From an uncultured Dehalococcoidales bacterium (GTDB taxonomy: Bacteria > Chloroflexota > Dehalococcoidia > UBA1151 > UBA1328): 6,546 nt of DNA. The translations under genes and the position numbers were made by a program. The stretch is from the NCBI GenBank assembly GCA_905614375.1, contig CAJQSP010000073.1, forward strand, positions 1-6,546. The letters are read 5' to 3'. The notes beneath the pieces are model-generated. The model ran no database searches, was not told where the DNA came from, and saw nothing but the letters and a program-made list of their open reading frames with translations. This document shows positions 1 to 5,862 of the stretch, piece after piece. The first letter of the stretch is position 1. Every line of letters starts with the position of its first letter.

Positions 1-257
1 AAAGATTGTCTAAATTCATCCACTGAGGAAAGTTTCAGCAAACGATAAGCAGCGATGGTCGTAACTTCTTCGAGTTTTTCGCTAGCCTGTCAGATCCAGC
101 TATATAAGAATCCTCCTACAATTCTGGTAATTTCACTGAATGAAGTGTTCAAAGAGAGCTTGAGAATGGCATCGCAGTTTTAAGTCAGTTGAGCACTAGG
201 TGATCAGAGTTGGATATTATGGCGCCTTTCGACTATTCAGGAGATATCACAACCTAA

Positions 258-839
258 ATGATTACCGCATACAGCTTCGGGGCGAGCACAGCTGCAGGCT
301 CGAAAGATGACGAGGGCGGATTCGTGGCTAGGTTAGATCGCTTTCTACGCGACACCGACGCCGGTATTGCGATCAATCATGGTATCGGCGGTGATACGAC
401 CGACATGATGATAAATCGACTACCCGAAGTGATTGATGACATGAAGGATCGTCCTAATCCCCTCGCGCTAGTAACTCTCGGTATCAACGACGTACCGCGA
501 ATCGTCGACGAGAAGCCTGAAATCAGAGTTCCGCTCAATCGTCACGCCGAATCTCTAGACCAAATTCTCGCAGCAACTGCCGGAATCGGTGATGTGATCT
601 ACCTCAGTCAGTACCCTGTCGATTATGTCGCCCGCAGTCTTAATCCTGATACCACCCGCAGTTACGTCACTCAGGGTGAAGATATCGCACGTGCGGCTGG
701 TGTGGACGTAATCGATATTTTTGAGATGAGTACCCCTAATATGTTCGACAAATTCATCTTCGAAGATGGCCTGCACTTCAATAACCGTGGGCACTTGTAC
801 ATTTGCAATCAGATCATCAAGTTCCTGAACAGAAGTTAA
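258..839 (+). CDS. SGNH/GDSL-family hydrolase (esterase/acylhydrolase-like)
   Basis: This is a 193-residue single-domain protein, likely an esterase, lipase or deacetylase of the SGNH fold; the substrate cannot be read from sequence. All four SGNH blocks are visible. Block I is FGAST, with nucleophile Ser10. Block II is GIGGDTT, with oxyanion Gly45. Block III is LGIND, with Asn77. Block V is DGLHF, with Asp170 and His173. The positions are close to those of E. coli TesA (Ser10, Gly44, Asn73, Asp154, His157), so the enzyme is complete and compact. One oddity is that block I reads GAS rather than the usual GDS, so Asp is replaced by Ala9 next to the nucleophile. No signal peptide is evident, so a cytoplasmic location is likely. 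The ATG at 258 directly follows an in-frame TAA at 255-257, so no upstream start in this frame is possible. The nearest Shine-Dalgarno-like site (AGGAG, 239-243) lies 14 nt away, which is long. A probable terminator follows, so the gene may be transcribed alone. Confidence 0.9.
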   Translation: MITAYSFGASTAAGSKDDEGGFVARLDRFLRDTDAGIAINHGIGGDTTDMMINRLPEVIDDMKDRPNPLALVTLGINDVPRIVDEKPEIRVPLNRHAESLDQILAATAGIGDVIYLSQYPVDYVARSLNPDTTRSYVTQGEDIARAAGVDVIDIFEMSTPNMFDKFIFEDGLHFNNRGHLYICNQIIKFLNRS

Positions 840-849
840 TAGACCGTGT

Positions 850-883
850 TCAGATACGCGACCGAACGTTCTGACCCTTTTTT
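850..883 (+). terminator. Probable Rho-independent terminator after the SGNH hydrolase gene
   Basis: The sequence can form a stem of TCAGA (850-854) with TCTGA (870-874), a one-base bulge at 855, then ACG (856-858) with CGT (867-869), closing an 8-nt loop. It is followed by CCC and six T residues (878-883). It starts about 10 nt past the stop codon at 839. The stem is only moderately stable, but the T-run on the correct side supports termination. Confidence 0.5.
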
Positions 884-955
884 CCATCGACCACCGTACT
901 CTCCAGTAAAGCTATAGTCTGTCATCGCAATATCACTAATTGAAGAAAGCACCCC

Positions 956-1900
956 ATGCCCACGGTATCTCATAGCCCATTGGATCCAGAAAATCCAGAC
1001 ATCCTTTACGGCTCGACCAGTTCCTTATGGGACGCCCGTCACTCGATCGAGTGGGGTATCAAGCGAATTGCGGCTCTAGGTCTCCAAGGAATTGAGCCAT
1101 ATGCGAAGCAAATAGAGGATCACCGTGCCAATCCGCTCGCTCTCAAAAAGAAGTTCGACGACTCGGGCTTAACGTTAATCGACGTCTCGAACGGTGCAAA
1201 AGGGCAGTCGACAAATTTCATCGACCCAAAAGAAACTCCAAAAACGATTGCCGACCACGTAGCATTCGCTCGTGATTTCCTTCAGCCAGTCGGCAGCGAT
1301 ATGTTCAAGTGCAACATGGGTGCACGCCCAGAGGGTGGCACTTCCGACGACGAATTAAATAGAATCGCCGACACGTTGAATGAAATCGGACGCCAAACAA
1401 TCGAGATGGGTGTTCGCCTCGCACCGCACCCTCACATATGGGGTCCGATTGAGCGCGAGCACGAGGTTCGAGCCATGCTCGACCTAACCGACCCAAACTA
1501 CGTGTGGATGACGCCTGACACTGGTCACCTCAGTCTGGGCGGCATGGACGCTGTCCAGGTCATGAGCGAATATCTCCCCAGAATCGCCGAAGTGCATTTG
1601 AAGGACACATTCACAAAGTACCGAGGGAACACGGCGACTCCTACTCGAGAACAGCACGCCAAAGCCAGTGTTTACCACAACATGGGCGGCGGAGGTGTGG
1701 ACTTCCCTGCCGTGATGAAACTACTGAGAGATCAACACTACAAAGGATGGGTCGTGTTCGATATGGACGGTCCACGAGAAGGTGACGATGGCTTCGACGC
1801 CCTCGGAGGAAACCTAGACCTCGCCGTCGATGATTACCTTGCCCACAACGTCAACTACCTACGAGTCATCCTCGGAGTAAACCTACCGCCGTTCGACTAG
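956..1900 (+). CDS. Sugar phosphate isomerase/epimerase-like TIM barrel (IolE/MocC-like)
   Basis: This 314-residue protein belongs to the xylose isomerase-like/AP-endonuclease-2 TIM-barrel superfamily, which covers inosose dehydratases and sugar isomerases or epimerases. Motifs run in barrel order: GLQGIEPY (43-50, Glu47), LAPHPHIWGPIE (155-166, with His158 and His160), PDTGHLSLGG (187-196, Asp188 and His191), VHLKD (213-217, His214), GGGGVDF (244-250) and GWVVFDMD (264-271). The HPH...E, DTGHL and HLKD set resembles IolE/MocC proteins, and the length is close to the roughly 300 residues usual there. The last strand has Phe-Asp (Asp269) where many relatives carry a metal-binding Glu, so exact activity is uncertain. 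The enzyme is probably cytoplasmic and metal-dependent, acting in sugar or polyol catabolism. The upstream GAAGAAAG (942-949) is a weak ribosome site with workable spacing. A TATAGT hexamer at 913-918 resembles a -10 box but lacks a matched -35. The neighbouring SGNH and mannonate-dehydratase-like genes fit a carbohydrate context. Confidence 0.85.
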   Translation: MPTVSHSPLDPENPDILYGSTSSLWDARHSIEWGIKRIAALGLQGIEPYAKQIEDHRANPLALKKKFDDSGLTLIDVSNGAKGQSTNFIDPKETPKTIADHVAFARDFLQPVGSDMFKCNMGARPEGGTSDDELNRIADTLNEIGRQTIEMGVRLAPHPHIWGPIEREHEVRAMLDLTDPNYVWMTPDTGHLSLGGMDAVQVMSEYLPRIAEVHLKDTFTKYRGNTATPTREQHAKASVYHNMGGGGVDFPAVMKLLRDQHYKGWVVFDMDGPREGDDGFDALGGNLDLAVDDYLAHNVNYLRVILGVNLPPFD

Positions 1901-1917
1901 ACTCAACTCAACTCAAC
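1901..1917. repeat. Short ACTCA tandem repeat
   Basis: Three perfect copies of the pentamer ACTCA, plus a partial AC, begin at the first base after the stop codon of the TIM barrel gene. This is a simple microsatellite-like tract with no evident function. Confidence 0.7.
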
Positions 1918-1969
1918 AGATTTTTCGCAAGCTTCCAGGCCAGATCTGCCCAGTCTGGGAGATCAAGTA

Positions 1970-2086
1970 GAAGGAATATCTTCACCGAAATATGATCGAC
2001 TCTAATGACCGAATTATCAGATTAAATACAGAGGCTAATCATGTATTTAAGCCGGCTACGTTTTGTGGAGAGCGCTGAGTTCTGAC
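1970..2086 (+). repeat. Dispersed intergenic element, copy A
   Basis: This segment aligns with 5863-5978 in the same orientation. My hand alignment has 20 mismatches and one single-base gap over 117 columns, about 82% identity. The core TCGACTCTAATGACCGAATT is identical in both. Other conserved blocks are TTCACCGAAA, TTAAATACAG, TTTTGTGG and AGCGCTGAGT. Copy A lies between the 3' end of the TIM barrel gene and the 3' end of the convergent GYD gene. I recognise no named element. It could be a member of an intergenic repeat family, a duplicated regulatory region or a gene relic. Confidence 0.85.
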
Positions 2087-2102
2087 AGAACCAGATGGTT
2101 CT
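2087..2102. other. Small perfect hairpin at the edge of element copy A
   Basis: AGAACC (2087-2092) and GGTTCT (2097-2102) are perfect inverted repeats around a 4-base AGAT loop, directly next to the end of element copy A. There is no T-run on either side, so termination is not supported. The hairpin is absent next to copy B. Confidence 0.4.
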
Positions 2103-2139
2103 ACCAGATTACGGTTACTAACTGAAAGGGTAAAGCGTG

Positions 2140-2161
2140 CCTGCTAAACCTATTTGGCAGG
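2140..2161. terminator. Hairpin over the stop codon of the GYD gene (possible terminator)
   Basis: CCTGCTAAA (2140-2148) can pair with TTTGGCAGG (2153-2161) as plus-strand RNA, giving nine pairs including one G-U, with a CCTA loop. On the minus strand the G-U becomes an A-C mismatch. The hairpin spans the last codons and stop of the GYD gene, in the gap between two convergent genes. No strong T-run follows on either strand, so a terminator role is only possible. Confidence 0.35.
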
Positions 2162-2476
2162 TGTGTATATCACTGACGAAGCCTTAGTCATCGCAGCAAT
2201 CCATTCGTCGCCACTCAGCAATGGTGTAGTTTTAGCTGATCGGATCGCACCACCTGCCGCAATTGCAATGGCAATGGCGGCCATTGTTCCGTTGTCATCC
2301 GCATCTATGATGACAGCAATGTCGTAATCCCCAAATGAAAAACCTCCACCGAGTATTTTAGCTCCGACAGATTTTTCTATCGTCGCTCCGACTTGTGCAA
2401 GGCGGTCTACTGGGTTCTGCATCTGAGTGGTGAGCGAGTCCGCCGTGTATGTGGCTTGATATAAGTACTGTGTCAT
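2150..2476 (-). CDS. GYD-domain protein
   Basis: This 108-residue soluble protein matches the GYD-domain family, small proteins with a ferredoxin-like alpha/beta fold and mostly unknown function. The diagnostic segment is FGDYD at 48-52, followed by the strand IAVIIDADDN (53-62), an Ala-rich helix (about 63-75) and a TTPLLSGDEW segment (83-92). An N-terminal YLYQATYTADSL strand also fits. Length is typical for the family. Start choice is well supported: on the minus strand AAAGGGG (2483-2489) lies 6 nt before the ATG. The gene is divergent from the lipoprotein gene across 192 bases and convergent with the TIM barrel gene. Family members sometimes sit beside metabolic or redox genes, but nothing here assigns a role. 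No signal peptide or membrane segment is visible. Confidence 0.85.
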   Translation of the reverse strand: MTQYLYQATYTADSLTTQMQNPVDRLAQVGATIEKSVGAKILGGGFSFGDYDIAVIIDADDNGTMAAIAIAIAAGGAIRSAKTTPLLSGDEWIAAMTKASSVIYTPAK

Positions 2477-2482
2477 TAGTTG

Positions 2483-2489
2483 CCCCTTT
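2483..2489 (-). promoter_or_regulatory. Ribosome binding site of the GYD gene
   Basis: Minus-strand AAAGGGG lies 6 nt upstream of the ATG at 2476. It is the strongest Shine-Dalgarno match in the window along with the one at 6078-6084, and it fixes the start. Confidence 0.7.
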
Positions 2490-2509
2490 CTTGAGACTTT
2501 ATTTCAAAC

Positions 2510-2652
2510 AAATGCATTTACGATAGCCGGATCAGATTATCTTGAGCGCTCATTCATTGGCACTCATTAACTTAGCCAAGTGGTATATTACTCAACGTAC
2601 GGTTAAGTAGAGTTCTGCTGTAAATTACAATATATTCCGCAAGAAATGCATT
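2510..2652. promoter_or_regulatory. Pair of AAATGCATT palindromic sites in the divergent intergenic region
   Basis: AAATGCATT occurs at 2510-2518 and again at 2644-2652, both centred on the palindrome AATGCATT. One lies about 34 nt upstream of the GYD start and the other about 17 nt upstream of the lipoprotein start. Two identical palindromic sites flanking a shared promoter region could be operator half-sites for one regulator. Chance in A+T-rich sequence is a real alternative. Confidence 0.25.
2603..2631 (+). promoter_or_regulatory. Candidate sigma-70-type promoter for the lipoprotein gene
   Basis: TACAAT (2626-2631) matches a -10 box at five of six positions. TTAAGT (2603-2608) is a poor -35 (three of six), with an ideal 17-nt spacer. 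Transcription would start near 2638, giving a leader of about 30 nt. The -35 is weak, so this is tentative. Confidence 0.3.
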
Positions 2653-2668
2653 CTGTTGGATATATACA

Positions 2669-5575
2669 ATGCCTTTAGGTTTAAGAAAAATCATGTTTTT
2701 CAAACGTCTGTTACCCGCAATAATATTTTCAATTTTGCTTAGTGCTTGTGGCCTTGTAGACACCGAAGCAGCCGGTGAGGCAATTGCCCTTAAAGAACAG
2801 GTATTACGAATACAGTCGGAACAATTGGATCCACTACTCGACCAATTGTCTGATTTTCAATCTGAAATCGAACCGTTGGAACAGGAAATCGATGATTTAG
2901 AACAACAACGGGATGAATTGGTTGACCAAGGTCGTAATCTTGCAGATGAATTCGAGCGTGAAATGCAAGATAAATTTGAGATGGTCTACCAAGATGAGGA
3001 TCAAGCAAGACGAATATTTGAGAAAGAGATCGATGACCAGTTCGATGAGATCGATGACCAGTACAAGGATCTCGATGACCAGTTCAGGGAGATCGAGGAC
3101 CAGTTCAAGGAGATCGAGGACCAGTTCAAGGGTTTCGAGGACCAGTACGAGGGTCTCGAGAAGGAGAGACGAGACTTAGAGAGAGAATTTCAAGACAAGT
3201 GGGCGGATGTTGAAGTTCAAATGAAAGTGCTATTTGATGAGGCAGAGAAAGAGGTTGATGCCAAACGTGCTGAACTTGAATCAACCAACAATAATCTTGA
3301 TCAACCCGACGTCGGTTCTACCCCCGAAATGGATGCATTGGAAGAACAGATGGCTCAGTTGCGATCTGCGGAAAATTCCCTCAACAATATGAGGATGGAA
3401 ATCCAGCTGAAATCTATGGATATTGAAGAGCGAAGTTTTGATATTGAAGATCAAATAAATCCGCTTTATGAACAAAGAGACGATCTTCACAAACAGCAGC
3501 AAACTGTTTGGGAAGCCGAATCAGCGATAGATTATAATTTTCTTAGAAATGCAGCTTATGACAAAATCAGGAGTATCCAAGAGGATCTCCAAGCTGCTTG
3601 GGAATCAGAAGAAGACGCTAAAGAAGTCGATTGGGTTCAACGGGAAGAAAGGCGTAGAGCAGCTGAGAACCAACATTCAGCAACACTACAGTCTATAAAC
3701 GAGGAACGATCTGCGGCTTATGCCCAATCTGAGCAAAGTGACATCGGCGCAGCCGCTGAAAAGGGCATTTCGTCTCTCTCCGACGATTATGCTAAATCTA
3801 GAGAAAAATACCAGAACCTCATTGTTGATGCTGATGCAAAAATCTCCGAATTGGGTGGAGGGTCTGAGTCGGGTCAAGAAAGTTCTAATGAACTTCGGGC
3901 TAAATTAGAATCAACTCGGTTGCAATACCAAGAATCTAATGACCTCCTTGGCACTCTAGATTCAAAAATTAGAGGAGGCGAAGAGTCAAACCCTGAATTT
4001 GCAACAGCAAAACAGGCGAGTAACGATGCAGCCATAACTCTTCAGTCGGCTCAGGAAACGCTGGTAAACACCCCTGCGGAAATAGAGGGTCCTGTGGATC
4101 CTGAAAATCCAGGAGCCGACCCTGTGATGATAGTTCATCCGGATTACTTGACAGCACAAACTGCTGTTGAAGATGCTCAACTGGCAGTAACAGCAGCTGA
4201 TACAAAACTGGCAGAAACTCCAGAAATTTTAATCACCGAGGATAAGCCTAATCCAGCTTATGATGCGGCTAAGAGCCAAACATCGCAGCTGCAGCAGACC
4301 GTTAGGTCACTAGAACAACAAATGTCGAATGCTCCAGCAGCAGAAGCACCAGCGGCGGTAAATCCTGAACTGACAGCTGCGTACGCTGACAAGACTGAAT
4401 ATGAATCGATACTGAAAGATCTCGAAAGTCAATATGCAGTAGATTCTCAAGCGCTCGGCGATAAAGTGAGTGCAGGTGGAGAATCTGTCAATGTTTCGAA
4501 TGTCGAATCAGACCTTGAAGCAAAAGTTCAACAGGCAGACCAGATACTTCGAGATCAATTAGCTTTAATTGATTCTGAACAACTCGGATCCGGTGACAAA
4601 TCCGGAATGATCAATGAACTTGAATTCCAGATTAAGAATTTAGAAAAACAGGCACGTGCACTGGAAAAAGAAGAACAAATATACCATCGAACACGTGAGG
4701 CGAATGCTAAAGAGATACGTGCGCAAATTCGATCTCTCGAAGACGAACAGATTGATCCGTTGAGGGACGCAAAAAAAGAAATTGATCGAGAACGTAGGCC
4801 GCTGCGCAAGCAACAAATGGTTATCGATCGAGAGCAAATGACAATTCAAAATCAGTGGCAACCGCTTGAAGAACAACGACAACCGCTTCAAGAAGCTCGT
4901 CAGGAAATGCAAGAAGCTGCACGGAAAGAATTTGAGCAATTGCGGCAAGAGGCAAGGCAAGAATTTGAGGGTTGGCAGCGAAATCGCTTTGACGAGGCTG
5001 AAAAGCAAGCCAACCAAGAACGCGAAGATGTGCAAAATGAAATGAGAATGGTTCAGCGTGAAATCGAAGATCGGATGTACGCGCTAGACGACGAGCGAGG
5101 TAAATTGGAAGACGAGCGAGGTAAATGGGAAGACGAGCAAGGTAAATTGGACGACGAGCGACGTAAATTGGAAGACGAGCGACGTAAAGTGGAAGACGAG
5201 GCAGAAAACGTGGAAGACGCTTTCTATAACGAACGTGATTCACGTATAACCGAGCTTCAAGGGATGCAAGACAGCCTGCGGGAAGAAAGAATGCTCCCAT
5301 TAGAAATAGAGGCACAAGCAATAGACGATCAGATTGCCGTAAAGTGGGAAGCCCTTGATGTACTTTATGCCGGACAGGGTGGATTGAAAGATCAGATATC
5401 GGAACTTGAAATAACTGTTAGAGATCTCGATCGCCAAGCTGAGTTTGGAGTCCTAAACGTTATTTCAGGTGCACTAACTGCTGCCGAAGAAATGGAGAAG
5501 TCCGGTGGAAGTTCCGCAGCTTTCGAAAGCCTGCTTCCTGAGATTGGACTTCCTCAGATTGGATCTGGAGATTAG
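2669..5575 (+). CDS. Large coiled-coil lipoprotein with two heptad-repeat arms
   Basis: I do not recognise a named family for this 968-residue protein. The N-terminus is a lipoprotein signal: basic residues, a hydrophobic stretch, then the lipobox LSAC with Cys27. Gly28 follows, so there is no Asp +2 signal. Translation may instead start at Met9 (ATG 2693), which leaves a more typical 18-residue signal. Neither start has a good ribosome site. The rest is highly charged and rich in Glu, Gln, Asp and Arg. Arm 1 (about 45-310) contains eight consecutive heptads (121-176). A middle segment (about 371-593) carries Ala/Pro-rich degenerate repeats. Arm 2 (about 645-925) contains seven consecutive heptads (806-854). 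A short tail (about 926-968) is not coiled coil and is Gly/Ser/Pro rich. PL motifs with Pro at 55, 69, 265, 697, 711, 732, 739 and 877 recur, many at multiples of seven. It is probably an extracytoplasmic, membrane-anchored fibrous or scaffold protein. The gene looks richer in A+T than the two upstream enzymes. Confidence 0.9.
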   Translation: MPLGLRKIMFFKRLLPAIIFSILLSACGLVDTEAAGEAIALKEQVLRIQSEQLDPLLDQLSDFQSEIEPLEQEIDDLEQQRDELVDQGRNLADEFEREMQDKFEMVYQDEDQARRIFEKEIDDQFDEIDDQYKDLDDQFREIEDQFKEIEDQFKGFEDQYEGLEKERRDLEREFQDKWADVEVQMKVLFDEAEKEVDAKRAELESTNNNLDQPDVGSTPEMDALEEQMAQLRSAENSLNNMRMEIQLKSMDIEERSFDIEDQINPLYEQRDDLHKQQQTVWEAESAIDYNFLRNAAYDKIRSIQEDLQAAWESEEDAKEVDWVQREERRRAAENQHSATLQSINEERSAAYAQSEQSDIGAAAEKGISSLSDDYAKSREKYQNLIVDADAKISELGGGSESGQESSNELRAKLESTRLQYQESNDLLGTLDSKIRGGEESNPEFATAKQASNDAAITLQSAQETLVNTPAEIEGPVDPENPGADPVMIVHPDYLTAQTAVEDAQLAVTAADTKLAETPEILITEDKPNPAYDAAKSQTSQLQQTVRSLEQQMSNAPAAEAPAAVNPELTAAYADKTEYESILKDLESQYAVDSQALGDKVSAGGESVNVSNVESDLEAKVQQADQILRDQLALIDSEQLGSGDKSGMINELEFQIKNLEKQARALEKEEQIYHRTREANAKEIRAQIRSLEDEQIDPLRDAKKEIDRERRPLRKQQMVIDREQMTIQNQWQPLEEQRQPLQEARQEMQEAARKEFEQLRQEARQEFEGWQRNRFDEAEKQANQEREDVQNEMRMVQREIEDRMYALDDERGKLEDERGKWEDEQGKLDDERRKLEDERRKVEDEAENVEDAFYNERDSRITELQGMQDSLREERMLPLEIEAQAIDDQIAVKWEALDVLYAGQGGLKDQISELEITVRDLDRQAEFGVLNVISGALTAAEEMEKSGGSSAAFESLLPEIGLPQIGSGD
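3029..3196 (+). repeat. 21-bp tandem repeat array 1 (acidic heptads in arm 1)
   Basis: Eight consecutive 7-residue units occupy residues 121-176: IDDQFDE, IDDQYKD, LDDQFRE, IEDQFKE, IEDQFKG, FEDQYEG, LEKERRD and LEREFQD. The first six (3029-3154) are obvious at DNA level; units 4 and 5 differ by about one base. The consensus is (I/L)(D/E)DQ(F/Y)xx, with an aliphatic core residue every seven positions and an aromatic four residues later, as in a/e-type coiled-coil packing. The array uses CAG and GAG almost exclusively, whereas the flanking coding sequence favours CAA and GAA. Confidence 0.9.
3989..4447 (+). repeat. Degenerate protein repeats in the central module of the lipoprotein
   Basis: Four repeats begin at residues 441 (NPEF), 490 (HPDY), 528 (NPAY) and 565 (NPEL), spaced 49, 38 and 37 residues. 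Each starts with (N/H)P-x-aromatic/Leu, continues as an Ala/Gln-rich helix of about 25 residues, and the first three end in TPA/TPE/APA before a Pro/acid-rich linker. Repeats 1 and 2 are most similar (shared TAxxA, then L(V/A)xTP). Two weaker upstream units may start at 371 (SDDY) and 406 (SNEL), each 35 residues apart. The repeat is seen in protein, not clearly in DNA, so it is older than the 21-bp arrays. Confidence 0.6.
5084..5230 (+). repeat. 21-bp tandem repeat array 2 (basic/acidic heptads in arm 2)
   Basis: Seven consecutive 7-residue units occupy residues 806-854: LDDERGK, LEDERGK, WEDEQGK, LDDERRK, LEDERRK, VEDEAEN and VEDAFYN. The first five are nearly identical at DNA level, differing by a few bases around GACGAGCGA-GGTAAATTG. 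The consensus (L/W/V)(E/D)DER(G/R)K keeps one hydrophobic residue per heptad. The DNA unit is unrelated to that of array 1, so the two arrays expanded independently. Confidence 0.9.
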
Positions 5576-5588
5576 TTTCTAAAATATA

Positions 5589-5607
5589 CGGCGGTGCTAC
5601 ACCGCCG
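5589..5607. terminator. GC-rich hairpin downstream of the lipoprotein gene
   Basis: CGGCGGTG (5589-5596) and CACCGCCG (5600-5607) are perfect 8-bp inverted repeats around a CTA loop, 13 nt past the lipoprotein stop codon. This is the strongest hairpin in the window and sits where a terminator is expected. No T-run follows on the plus strand; on the minus strand the hairpin is followed by TATATTTTAG. It may end or stabilise the lipoprotein mRNA. Confidence 0.55.
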
Positions 5608-5862
5608 CAACTACCTAACTCCCTTGCGAGTCTGTAACGCTTTTTGTATCAATGCTCTAAGTCTTTGACTGCCTAGAACTTTGAATCCTTAGCTCATTAC
5701 AGTTCTATTTGCAGGGGAGTTGGTTTTTAAATTTGAGGTCCTACACCGGGCCACTTGATTACTAATTCGAGTACGTCAGTCGGTTAAGCACCGCATTAGA
5801 CGAGTTTCCAAATTATCTAAGGATCCGCTCAACTGGAGGCGATCATGTTCCGGCGGAAGTTT

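Noticed and set aside
1..48. Possible C-terminal tail of a plus-strand gene entering from the left
   Set aside because: Only 15 open codons before a stop, too few to distinguish from chance.
131..200. Possible third, shortened copy of the intergenic element
   Set aside because: TTCACTGAA and GTCAGTTGAGCACT loosely resemble the ends of the element, but the core is missing and the match needs several gaps.
189..218. TTGAGC and GATATT as a promoter for the SGNH gene
   Set aside because: The spacing (18 nt) is acceptable but the hexamer matches are weak, so I do not list it as a feature.
555..887. Minus-strand open frame of 110 codons opposite the SGNH gene
   Set aside because: It lies almost entirely opposite a gene with complete catalytic motifs, and its translation shows no recognisable domain.
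2913..3179. Ser/Arg/Thr-rich open frame overlapping heptad array 1 on the plus strand
   Set aside because: Its repetitive sequence is simply the 21-bp array read in another frame; there is no independent start signal, and the lipoprotein frame explains it.
4821..5321. Long minus-strand open frame with Leu/Pro/Tyr/Arg repeats
   Set aside because: It is the antisense of heptad array 2. A 21-bp repeat without stops stays open in several frames, and no ribosome site or protein family supports it.
5776..5794. tRNA D-arm-like string (GTCAGTCGGTTAAGCAC)
   Set aside because: No acceptor stem, anticodon arm or T-arm can be formed around it, so it is neither a tRNA nor a convincing tRNA fragment.
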